Positions 37,095 through 49,700 of a stretch of 64,000 bases of DNA are shown here, piece by piece (the first letter of the stretch is position 1; every line of letters starts with the position of its first letter). The notes under the pieces were generated by a model. It made no database searches. It was not told the origin of the DNA and was given only the letters and a program-made list of their open reading frames with translations. A program made the translations under genes and the position numbers. This DNA comes from Molanna angustata (taxonomy: Eukaryota; Arthropoda; Insecta; Trichoptera; Molannidae): contig OY754972.1 in assembly GCA_963576475.1 (NCBI GenBank), positions 13,504,811 to 13,568,810 of the forward strand, in the 5' to 3' direction.

Positions 37095-39834
37095 CGAAAA
37101 ATACCAGAAAAGGAAATTTCCATAAAAAATATGTATTCAATTTTCATATTAGAAAGTACGTGAACAGATAACGGAAAAAAATATACATATACATATTATA
37201 CCTAGTTCATTATTTCAGGATTCATTTTGCTTTATAAAAAAAGTCCGTAACTTTATTTTCAGAATAAGCATAATAAAGGAACAAACAGGAATGGTTAAAA
37301 TAATTTATTATTAAGTTGGTTGGGTAAGTTGGGTAGACACATTATTTAGGTAATGTACAAGAAGGTTTTTTCTCGTGTTTCGTGTCTGCCCGAAGGATAA
37401 ATTATTATAGTTGTCGGATAGAAAGAATAACTACGTATATGGATCAAAGATTAATAAAAACATACGAAATAAAAATTCTTTATATAATTCTTTATAACGA
37501 GGATTGTGGAATTTCGAATTTGGTCGTGGAACGAATTTGTACTAAAGTTAAAAATTATACATATAATTATCGCCAAGCATCTGGAAAAATCGTGGGGGAG
37601 TAGAAGATAAATTTGTTTTATTTTTGCGCAAACCGCCCCCCTTCAGGCCGAAAAATTTCAAGATTTTTGGAGATAACTATACTAAGTACATATATAATTA
37701 AAAGTTTATCTCAATATAATACAAAAAAATACCACGCATTAGTCTCTTTCAAGAAATTAAAATAATAATGTCTTCTCAGTGTTTAAAAAATAATATAAAA
37801 TACGAGGTTTCATTTTTTGTTTAAAATATTATATAGAATGAATTCCATAAAAATGCTGTGCTTAGTTTTTTATGTAGTATCTATGTACTTGAAACAATCG
37901 ATAACTGGAAATCAATATCAATTTAATGATTAACCTATATTTTTGATAAAAATTAAACACTATACAGGTAAGCAAACTGCCTAATTTATTATGAAATGCA
38001 TATTAGAGGCAGGGTTGTGCTTTAATAATAGGAAAAAATACAAATGAGATATGTAATGTACGGACGATGTTTTGATAAGCTAGAAAACATGCGATCAATA
38101 TTAAGTAGTAACTTCTTGAATCCCGATACAGAAAAAAGCGTTTCAATTAAAATTTCGAACAATTTTTTCGTGAATGTATTCCTTCACCAAGTTAATAAAA
38201 AGTGTCAAAATGTTTTAGATTTTGTATATAAGAATTCATATTGAAAAATATATTATAATTTTCTCTTCATAACCCAAGATATATTGCGATATTATCCATG
38301 GCCAGAAAAAAAAATCAAAATAATTAAATGCCCTCGGGCTAGGCAACCCTATTCTGAGGTTGTCGAACTCGATGTTATTTGAGAAATATGATAATAACTT
38401 TGTAAAATAAACATTAATATCTTTTGAAAACAAATTCAATAATTTGTTTCCTATAATTTAACGTAAACTATTTTAATACGTTTAACGATAAAATTTGGAA
38501 AATCCCATTACCCCAGTCGCTCTCCCTATCCGCCCTGTGTTTATTTTGTAATTTTAGCACACCGCCGGCAAAACTAGTCTGCACAAGTCACATTACTAAA
38601 TTTATGACTATATAAATTTGACACATTTTATTATTATCCTACTTATATACATGTACATAACATTGAATTATTACGTCAATTTTATTTATTTTAACGCATT
38701 GACGGTCCTAATATTGCTGTATATACTTTGCATAATATGGAACACATACTTTATTATTCAACAAAAATCATTATTATGTACACAGTAAACAAATAAATAT
38801 AGACTTATTCAATAAGATTTTATTTTGAAATAAAAACATCAATACTTATACGGTCAAAAATTAATGATCATAATTAATACCTAGTTATTTATGTATAAAC
38901 AAGATAAGAGGTATCCAAAAAGCTACCATCCACATTCTGTTTATTGAAGGATGTTGACTGAAACCTACTTGGAAATTTATATGTAAAAATCGCCGTATAT
39001 GTTTATGCTTTCACCAAAAAACAAACAATAATCTTACCTTTCATTTAGTCGGAGTAAAATACTGGATATGCCCATTCACAATATTATAACGGTACAACAG
39101 CTGTACGATGTATGCACAAAAATATGATATTAAAACCAAAACAATGACTCAAGTCACCGAATAAAAATATCAAAACATTAAATGTTTTATAAAATATTAT
39201 AAATCCTTTATTATAAACACAATAATTCATAAAAACACTTCACTGATAACCAAGCGATTCACAACTAACACAACTCCGACTACAGACCGACGAACGACAG
39301 CAGCCATTTGCATAAAACTTTTTTGATTTCACGATTTCATTACCAAAATAAATAAGCGCATGCGTTGTTGTGTTCCAATACACTTTAAATAGGTACCATT
39401 AAATATCAGGTTCCAACAATATGCCAATGATTTGGAAAGCAAAACAACTTTATATTTTTTAGCAAATTTTTAACATGAAAAATTACAGCAGAGAAAATAT
39501 GTTTCTCTACACGTTTAATTATTGTAAAACAAGTTGAGCCAGACTTCCGGTTTTATTTTTGTATTTTTTTGTGTATTTTTGCTTAGTTGGTATATGTGCA
39601 AATCGCCTTCCTTCTCAGTGAAATGGGTCAAGAAGTTGTTATGCCCGAAAAAAATCACGCGGAAAAACAATTATTTTATTTTTTTTCCACGGGAACGGAT
39701 AGTTAGAAAGGGTTTCGACGTCGTTGAACTGTGCTCATAATGGAACCGGCCAGCAGCTTCTCACATTCATCCGCTTCAGAGACCTCAGACCTGCCTCGCC
39801 GCCGCCGTTCTCAATGGAGCTACTAACCCAGCGT
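37095..39834. other. Intergenic stretch, no supported gene
   Basis: 2.7 kb of AT-rich DNA. Small ORFs (37382-37603, 38044-38244, 39534-39740) have no recognisable domains and are not called. A GC-richer patch at 39700-39834 includes a 28-codon ORF (39739-39825) and is the flank of the hAT-like insertion. Confidence 0.4.
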
Positions 39835-40032
39835 CAGGGCCGGATCTACCCAATTTGGCGCCTGGTGCACTAGATCCAAAGCGCGCCCCCCCCCCCATCT
39901 GCACTCACCACATTTCCGTTTTTTTCTTCAAGGAAAATAGCACACCATATTAAAGAGCTTATGTCCTCTAGACTTGGTTTTTTTAGAATCAATTTTCAGA
40001 ATACATTATTTTATAAATATAATATAAATAAA

Positions 40033-40135
40033 CTCCAGAGTTTGGCAACTTGTTATTGGGTGCGGGCCCCGCACCCAGTGTGGGGTATTTTAATATTTGA
40101 CATAGTATCTGTTAGTCGCCCGAGAAGCAGGATAA
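40033..40135 (+). mobile_element. SINE body fragment
   Basis: TTTGGCAACTTGTTATTGGG, an inserted hairpin-like GTGCGGGCCCCGCAC, then ATATTTGACATAGTATCTGT and CGCCCGAGAAG. It corresponds to the 3' half of the SINE at 19287-19494, nested inside the hAT-like element. Confidence 0.6.
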
Positions 40136-40899
40136 AATTAATAAATACTATACACATAGGAAATAGGAAGTCACTACATTATCTTTTTTTAATTTAATGC
40201 ATTGGAAAAAATACTCACCTTTGAATAAGTATCTTATAATCGATGATATTGATTGCTTTTAAGTCTAGCTTAATCGTGACGGTGGGAGTCGAAGTCCGAT
40301 ATTTAATTTATCAATGTGTTTAGTTTTCTCTTTGTGGTACATTATTTAAAAATTTATATTTACGTTGTTCTATAATTTTCAGTTTTCTACTCCCCGATTT
40401 TTATTATTAAGTAAAGAATAGTCTAAATCGATTATATTATGTAAACAAGTAAACGATAAGTATGTAAATAATTTGCTAAAACATACGTGAATCACGCAAC
40501 AAATTGAATGTAAATGTAAACTGAATATAAACTCGACTATTCACATTAAGTTTTTAATGCGAAGTGTAAAAGAGGTCTATTAATAAATATTGTTGTCTTA
40601 TGCGATACAGATAGTATGATTTTTTTAAATACAAGTTTTTTGTAACATTTATTTACCGTCGCGAAGGCTCGAGATGGTAATAGTCTATACACGAAGCTAG
40701 CTCTCGTAATAGGATGTACGAAGAACAAAAAAGTGTCCACTAGTAGTGAACTCTGATTAGTACATTAGTACATATATTATCATGAAACATTTTTTAAATT
40801 GGCGTTGGCGTATGTTTTGTCGTACTTTCTAAATGCAGACGCAATGATTGGGAATTTGGCCTATAAATTTTGTAGAATGAGTAAAAAAATCTGTAAATC

Positions 40900-41075
40900 G
40901 AATATTCTTTTTTAATTGCATATACGCAAACATTGGATTTTTTTCCCTTTCAGGAGCCAAATGATATTTTTATTGACAAACATTTTTTCAACATCTCAAT
41001 AGAGACGAAGTAGGGATATTGTAGAAGAACCAGGAACTCGAGGCACCTACAGGGCTTACGACATGTCAAAAAAAA
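40900..41075 (-). repeat. Interspersed repeat shared with TONSL intron 8
   Basis: GAACCAGGAACTC..G.CACCTACAGGGCTTACGAC and TGCATATACGCAAACATTGG occur both here and in 51885-52215, with the two parts rearranged. A dispersed TE of unrecognised family. Confidence 0.55.
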
Positions 41076-41691
41076 CTGTCTTATCTTTAAATAAGTAGGT
41101 ACCTTTTAAATAAGTGACCAATAAGTGGTGGAATATCACATAATAGATGATTCCACTTCACGAAATTCTCGTGTGTAATGTACGGTAGGTATGTATGGTA
41201 CGGGCGGATTATAATTTACATATTGTAAGGCGTAAAGTACCTACCTACTGTTACTTTGCGGCGCGAGATTCAAATTAGATAATTATTGATATTCGTATTT
41301 ATTATATTTTAAGCATTATTATTATGTAAATGCGGTTTTCGTTGTGTACCACTTCGAATAATAATATTAAGTATAAATTTAATATAATCATTCGTATTTA
41401 GTATTTATTAAAAAAACTCATCATCGGCAACTCAGGATTGTTAATAGATAATTATTATAGAAGTAGTAATTGAATTAAAATTCATCCGTGATATTTTTTC
41501 TGTTTCGGGATTTTTAGGTAGGTTTTTTTTTTTTTTTTAAAAAGGTAAGTAAAAAATAAAAAATAAAATTTTTTTTGGTCTTTTTTATATATTTGTTGAA
41601 TCTTTTTGGTTATGTTTGGCGCCCCAGATTTATTTGCGACAGGCGCAACTGCACCGTTTGAACCTATGGTGGATCCGGTCCTGCCCAGCGT

Positions 41692-43772
41692 TTGCCGTTG
41701 TCTGAGATCGAGGGCATTTCCATTCAGAACCTTGTCCCCAACATCCATCGACGCCGCTTTCATCACGCACTGGATCTACCCAAATCATGATCGTATAAAA
41801 TGAGAAGAAAATATGTATGCCCAAGGAAAATGACAATAATAACACTTGTGACAATTTAAATTTTATATTGGTCATATTATTTCGACTGAGATTTTATTTA
41901 TTGAAAAATTCTTTTACATAATGATTTGTGACTTCTACTTTATGCAATTGTTTGATTGAATTTCTATATTGTGACACGGTCGTGCCGTCTGACTATTTGG
42001 GATTGACTGTTGGCATTTTATTCATCGTCAGACCACAATTTCATATTCATATTTACATTTTCATTTATTTCAACTTGTGTGCGTGAAAACAAATGAAATT
42101 TAACGTGGACCTAACCTCAACGTACCCAGAGGGAGGATAACAATGTCACAATTAAAAAAATAATAATTATAAATAAAAGCTCTAAATATCACGGAGTTGA
42201 ACTATGAATTTTCACTAATGTTGTTTTTTTCAGATGGACACAATCATGGGGACACAATACATTTTGTTTTTTTCTCTTTGTGACCATGCATATGCACGTT
42301 CAATGCCAGGATTGCCGTTGACGTTGGCTGATGGGGGCAGGATCCCAGGATAATAGTTCTCCTGTCCTGGACATTTTTTTTTATCATTTTATGTAGTGAT
42401 ATAATCGTGTCGTCTGAGATTTGTGAATTGACACTTGACATTTATGTATGGGACAGACCACGGTTTCAGTTTATCCAGTTTTAATTTATTTCATTCGGCA
42501 AGGTTATATGTGGACATTTTACTTCTGGACATAAGGACATTAAAAAAAGTCAGCTCGTCCTCACAGTGACTTGGGAGGAGGGTATCAAAATGATATTTAC
42601 AATGAAACAAAAGCACCAGATAATATATTATGTCCCTTTATATATTTTGCAGGAGCAATTACTTTTAAATTAAATATATCCAAATCAACTTTTAAGATTC
42701 AGTAAAATTATTCTTTCGACAGTAGGGCGCAATTTTTTATAACCACTACATTAATTGGTTGATATCAGCAGTTTACAATCTGTCGATTGAGATGGCTTCT
42801 AATCTATAGAATTCCATACTAATTCTAAAAAATATGAACACATACCTTTTTCCGTAATCACAAGAGAGCTGTTGCCAATTACAGTACCCCCTATTCAGTA
42901 ACTATTGCAACTAAAATTGGAACGTTCTAAAATTGTAGATTTTAGATCTACGGTCTTATTTTAGCGTTATAAAATATCAACTTGGACTAAATGAAATAGG
43001 AACGTACCTATATTGGCCGGAACGTTTTAAAAAAGTTACTGAATTAGATAGATTAGATAGATTTTAAAATCTCAGCAAGTACAAATATGATCGTTTTTTC
43101 ACATTTTATCTATTGATATTAAACTATATAAAAGCATTGTGATATTATTTTGTTAAATTAGTTGCAATCAATGTGGATACATTGAGAGGTATTGTCAAAA
43201 ACATTTTCATGGTTATTTTAGTTTATTATGTCATTGTACACATTATATAAATTTATTTTGATTTCTATTTTATCAAATACGAAACACAATAACCAAACTG
43301 CGACTGAAATTTGTCGTTCAAATTTTCACTAATAATCATAATTATGTTTATATTTTCATCATTTATTGAATTATTTTAGTTGATTTATGTTTTTATCTAG
43401 TTTTGTTGTATACAAAAGGTATTTAAATGCGCGAAAAGCGATTAATCGCCAATAATGATAGCAGTCATATTATATAGGACTAACACGTCGGCCATTTTTT
43501 TCTTACTCTCGGCCTGTATAAAGGAAAATGAACGAATCCAGAGGGCCTTGATCGAACCGTTTGGAACGTTTTCGAATAATCAAAGAAATTATTAAATATT
43601 TTTGTCTAAATATATGCATTATTCTATTCTTTAATTAATTTTACAAAGCGACTGTCAAATGTCAAATAATCTATGGTTGTATATGGTGGGAAAAGTTGTC
43701 ATTTTTTTTTATTTGTATAATTTTGTATTGAATTAGACATTCAGAGGTGTTAAAGAATGTTAATATTTTAAA
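41692..43772. other. TONSL upstream region with a ~230-bp direct duplication
   Basis: Segments about 41930-42150 and 42365-42600 share diverged matching words in the same order (GTGACACGGTCGTGCCGTCTG with GTGATATAATCGTGTCGTCTG; CAGACCAC..TTTCA; GGGAGGA/GGGAGGAGGGTATCAAAATG). They are likely two TE copies. The TONSL promoter must lie near the right end. GTCAAATGTCAA at 43654-43665 is a candidate motif; no TATA box is obvious at a defined start. Confidence 0.4.
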
Positions 43773-43785
43773 ATGGAAGAACAAA
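43773..43785 (+). CDS. TONSL: TONSL exon 1 (start codon)
   Basis: ATG in context AAAATGG, encoding MEEQ plus one base, then the donor GTATGT. An in-frame stop at 43761-43763 supports this start. Being so short, it is the least certain exon. Confidence 0.6.
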
Positions 43786-46700
43786 GTATGTATGGAAATA
43801 GAGTTTAATATTGATTTCCCAAATAATTCCATTGTCATTTAAACTTTTAGGCGGAATAAAACTTTTTTTACAAATGTTTTTAGAACTGTTGAAGAGAAAA
43901 AAGAAGGCACTAAATGGAAGTAATAAAAAAGTATTTGCTGAAATATGCAATGAATTGGGCAACTTTTATAATGGAAAGTTGTTGTATGAAAATGCTATAA
44001 TGCAATATACTGAAAGTGCCAATGTTTATGAAGAATTGAATATGCCATTGGAAAAATCAAGATCCCATAGGATGATTGGAGAAATGTATATGTTGTTTGG
44101 AGAATTTGATAAAGCTTTATATCACGAAGACCTATATCTTTGTAAGTGATTTTTATATGTTTCATTTTCAAATATTTACCAATATTGCTATATACTTTAA
44201 CAAAATATCGGGTTAAAATAGTAGATAGGTACAAAGGATATACAATAATCCCATTTTTTTTTAAATTTTCAAATTGGCACTTCAGATTTGTCGGGTTAAT
44301 TTATAATTATTGGGATTACATATTTTTACCCTCCTTACCTAAATCTATTTTGTCAAAAACATTCACGGATTAATATTAGTAATAGTGCATCTTCTGCATC
44401 TCGTCTCTTTGGCCTGACCTGAATTGAAAATATTTATCTATGTGGAGCTGTCTGTTCCATGGGACACAAATATTCCATTAGACCACCAATACAAGCTAAA
44501 CAAGTACAAGGAGCTGGTAGATAAAAGAGTTCAAATATATATGCTGTAGTGGTGGGGGGAGAGGCCTGCCCGCAAAGTCTTTAAATTCCTACTTTAGATC
44601 TCTCTAGGGGTAAAATAAAAGAACTTCTAGAGTGGTAAAAGCAGCCATGTCTGCGTCCTATTGGATTTGGTTGCGCAGGGGATTGGAGTATCAGTCTGAG
44701 GTTGGTGGGTGAGTGGTGAGTGTGACACGAGTCACAAAGGGACCTCTGAAGCCCCCATACATGGTAGCAAGCCCGTGTGGCTTGCCTATTCTGGCTGATA
44801 CTCTGGGGTCGTGGGCCTGGATTTGTGAATCTAGTGAAACCACAATCCCCTTTCTCTTTTCTATAGGTACATATTTTTAAGAAAAGACTGATGCATTTTG
44901 TATATCCAGTATTTCCAGATCATTATTACTTCTGCATTCTCTAATTCCCTCGGTCCTTTTGTCATTCCTGAGATTAGTTTATTTCAGTTGTATAGTTCTT
45001 AAACTTCTATACATATTGGAGTAAGAGATATATTTATAAATCATGTAATGTATATAAATTATATATTATTATTGTTTTTAAGCTATTACTCGTGAATTGA
45101 ATGACAAAGTGGAAGAACAGAGAGCTTTAGCAACATTAGGAAGAACATTTCTTCTTCAGGGACAAAGTCTTGAAGACCCTGAAACATCAAGAAAATCTCT
45201 TAAGTCGGCGGAAAAAACTTTTATGAAAAGTTTACTTATTTGTGAAAGGTAAAGTAAATACTACAGAAGACCCGCGGTAATCCAACAAACGTTTTGCATG
45301 ACGGTGTCGGATTATCCAATTTGTCGGACCATAGAGAGCTGCCTCTGGCCACTTGTAGTTCTGAAATAATTGTTATCTAACAAATCATTTATGAAAATGT
45401 TGATAAACAAGTTGCAAACTGTTTAATCATACATTAATATACTTACTGTCTTGTCCTGGTGTGGGGTTAGTATGTTAAACACATGCACGTTATACTCGGT
45501 TTATTCCGTAGCAGAGCTTTTGGCCGAACAAGTACCTACACATTTATATACCTAGCTATCTGTATAGCGCATGGAAGCGATAAGCGTCGCGAATCGCGTC
45601 TCTACTGTATTTATACTCTTTATCGGGGAAGGGGGCAATACCACGTATTCTAATACACCACACTTACATTAACATTGTCGTATCTACATACTTACAGAAT
45701 TGGCATGTCAAATTACTGGGGGGTGCCGAATTAGACAGGGGTCAGATTACCGAGGGTCTACTGTATTCAAATTAAAATATCTACTTGTACCTAATATGGC
45801 TTTCTAACCATTTACCATATCACTATTAAAACCATTTTAATGTCATAAAAAATTATGTTAACATAAAATATTTTGGTAAAAAGAATTTATTTCATACATG
45901 AAAACTGTTTTAAATACTAATTCATGAATATTCAACATAAAACCTTTCGTTAAACTTCTAACAAATTAATGTTGACGTTTCACTGTACTAAACTAATGAT
46001 GTAAAATGTCTTAAAAATAAATATTTACTATTTCAGTCTCAGAGGTAAAATCAACTCTTTAGAACTGATGGACATGAGGGCGAGACTTTTGTTGAATATT
46101 GGCGTTGTTTTGGAACATATGGGATCTTTTGACAAGGCTGTTACTTTCTTAGAAAAAGCCATTGTGATATGTAAATCTCAAGATCTGTTTGATCTTCTCA
46201 ACCAGTGCTACGTAACAGAAGGAGTTATTTATTTTTCCAAACAAAATGATTACGCTAAGGCATTGCTATGTTTCAATTACGCTTTGGAAATCGCTGGTCG
46301 ATTAGAAAACAAAGTAAGTGTAGTTGAATGTATATATCGTCATGCCCTAGTAACAATATCGGATGTGTATTGTCTAGCTATAGTGAAAATAAAAACTTAC
46401 AATTTCATAATATTTTATCTATTTTACAAAATAACAACTTCGGATATGTACTAAGGAGTCCATATAGTCATGATGTATGTACATATCTTAAAATCCGACA
46501 TTGTTAGATGCGAAATCACCCTTGTGCTGTGTGCGTATCTATCACTTCCATCAATGTTATTGTGATTGCGCCTTAGCCTACAGGTATTCGTTATAATTAT
46601 AATTTAATGTTAAAACATACAATATCCTTTTATGAACTATGCAGTTTTAATTAAGAGAATCAACTTGCTCAATAGCAATGTTATTCGAACCTTCGATTAC

Positions 46701-49700
46701 ATCATGAATGATGACATCACAAAGAATATTCAAAATGAATATTAAAAAATATATCATAAATTATGGGAGGGCAGAACTAACACAAATACTTAGTATTCAA
46801 CAATAACTACTTAAATAATTCAAAATTAAGGTTATTAACAACATTTGTAACTATGCCGTATTGTGTTTGCGATGCTCTTTGAGTAACACATAAAAATATT
46901 TGTTTTGATTTGGGAACCATGTGATTCATATTAATTACACCAACGTAGTTAACTAGTCTCTGTCTATGGCTCTGAAATAAAAATCGCGTCAGAGATTGGA
47001 TTTATGACAGGTACTATGGCAAACATTAGGACCTGGTTAATCTATTTTGTGTGAGCCTATATGTTTGTTGAGGTAATAATTGTCAGTGCAGAAAGTTGAG
47101 ATTGTATACCTATTTAGTGTGGAACGGGAACAATCACCTGGTTCATAATTGCATAAAATTGTCAATAAAAATTGTAAACTGCTAGCCCTAGAACAGGATT
47201 TCCTAGTTGGGCAGCAGTAATCTACTTATTGTTGTCATTATAAATATGGTGTGATAAAAGGTAAATAAAATAAAATAATAATACTTAAAATGGATTAATA
47301 TTTATATCTTTTAAATACTCGGCGGATATTTTGTGGTTGTTCATATTAACCGTTTTGGCATGTGAATTTTGCCCTAAACCACTATATTTTGAGTCACTAT
47401 GCGACATGTTTCGGCAGTGCTGTCCTGCCATCGACCGGCTAGTTGAGACAGTCTCATTCAATTAATTAAGTGAATGTAGAAGTAAAAATAATTTAAACAG
47501 ATGCCAATTTATTTTCTCTGTATTTACCATATCCGACAATGTTTTTTCGAAGAATATTATTTTAAATCTTTGTAAGTAGCAGATCCTCCATTTCAACATG
47601 GAATGTAAAAGACAAAAAGTTTCAGATCTGATACATTCGACATTGCAGTTTGATGAAAGTCCAATTAACAATGGCGTATGTGCAATATCTCAAAACTGAG
47701 TTTATTTTCATAAAATTATTAAGTGCCATTTCAACAATAACAATTAGGATGCAACATGTGTAAAATTTCCCTTAAAAATGTAAATTTTATACAGAAAACA
47801 CATATTTTTTTCTTCATTTCGCTCTCCTGCAAAATTACATTTTTGCAGATCCAACATTGTTACTAGGATAAAACGATTTATTCATGATCTATAAAAAAAT
47901 TATGTTTTAACAATGATTAATTTAAAAAATACTGGCTAATATTGTCAATGAAACTACATTTTTTAATATTTTCAATCAGTATTTTTTTCCGATCTGGGGC
48001 CAGAGTCAAATTGTAAACGCTGGTCGCTTTTGCAAAGAGCTTATTTTGTATGCGATATGTTTGTTGTCGAAAAACTATCTACAATAAACGTCAATCGCCA
48101 TTTAAAAAAAAAAACACTTTGCGAAAGTGAACAGCGCTTACAATTTAACTCAGGAGGCAGTAGTCTATACTCTTTACTCAACCTTAAAAAAATTGAAAGC
48201 TTCATTAGTTTTCCTTTACTAAGTGCATCATGTTTTTTTTTTAAATCTTGATTCTTTCTTATACTTTAATATATGCATACATGTTGTATGCACACTAAGC
48301 TATTGTTCATATGCATTTTTTATGTATTATGATATTCCACAAACTTTCAAAACTTGATGTATTTTTATATTTACAGGTAGCTAGACAATGTGAGGCATTA
48401 TTATTAAAAGGGAATGCTTTGTGTATGATGTCAGATTTTTATAGTGCTAAATCAATACTAAAGAAAGCTTGGAAATTGAAGTCACCTGATCCAACAGAAA
48501 GGTCCGAGATTGAAAAAAAATTGAAAATAGGTAAGACATTATCCTGAACTTCTTGTAATAAAAAAAAAACTTTTTTTTATGTTTCACTTGTATATTTAAT
48601 ATTCCGATAGCTATTTCGGCTTATGAAGGTATTAGCATCACAGATTGATGATTTTGACTGACTTATGAAGGAATTTTCTTGACAGTGCAAATTTAAAATA
48701 TTATCTGTGTCAGCTTTGTCAGTGTGCAGTTATTTTCCAACTATTGATATCAAAGTGTAGGGAGACCACAGAGGAGATGGACTGACGATATTGTCGAACT
48801 GGTGGGACATGGATGGAAGCAGAGTGCCCAGGATAGAGAGAAATGGAAAGCCCAGGAAGAGGCCTATATCCAGCAATGGAGTGAAAGGGGCTCAAAAGAA
48901 GAAGATATCAGAAGATTTAAATGGGTGGTGGCAGAGCAGTTAGCGTGCTGTGTTAGTAATCCAGTGGTCGCATGCTCAAATCCTACCATGACCGATTTTA
49001 TTCCGCACTACGTAGTGTTGGGAGGGGTTTGCAATCTAGAAAAGGGTTTATTAATTCGGATTTTAAAAAGACCCGGGTTGTACGAAGGTGGAAACACAGA
49101 ATTCGGAAGATCGTTCCACAGTCGGGCTGCTGTATTAATAAAGGAGTTCGAGAAGCGACTTGTTCGTATATGTTGAAGGTCCACTGTGAATGGTCCACTC
49201 TGAAGTAATATTTATTCTTGTTTTTTTTTTTAAATAGACAAATTATTTTTGACTGGTTAATTTTTTTATATTTCATATTGCTTCTCAGGTAACTTACAGG
49301 TACTATGTCAAATACTAATTTAACATGCACCCAATGACAAGTTGCCACATTCTGGATACTTACAATATTAATCAATTTGAGTCAATGATTGTTTTCAACA
49401 TAATGATATATACATATTATATATTGAGTGTTAAAATAAAATAATAATTTACACTACATTCCTGGTCTAACCGGCGAAATCAAAACCCTCACCATTACCC
49501 ATATCATGGATATAATTATTATATGGAGTTCTATAATATCTGTAGATGTCATACAACTTCATATGTTAATTATATCCATGATAGAGGGTTTTGATTTCGC
49601 CGGTTGGATCAGACTTGCCCCCCTGATCACATAATGCATCTGCAGTCATTTATATACTCATCTATGTTTTTATGTAGACTCTTTAATATTTGAATCTTGA

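Larger units (their letters stand above)
39835..41683. mobile_element. hAT-like element with 8-bp TSD
   Basis: Perfect 8-bp duplications CCCAGCGT lie at 39827-39834 and 41684-41691. The ends are CAGGGCCGGATCTACC at left and, inverted, CAGGACCGGATCCACC at right, followed by GCGCC words on both sides. At 1849 bp there is no transposase ORF. The interior contains a SINE body (40033-40135) and a repeat shared with TONSL intron 8 (40900-41075). Confidence 0.8.

Noticed and set aside
39239..39307. Minus-strand start-like ORF (MAAVVRRSVVGVV...)
   Set aside because: Only 26 codons, with no donor site or downstream exon that I could support; a first exon is possible but unproven.
44146..44373. 75-codon ORF starting in TONSL intron 2
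   Set aside because: It lies after a strong GTAAGT donor, is AT-driven and has no match to the expected TPR continuation, which is found in exon 3.
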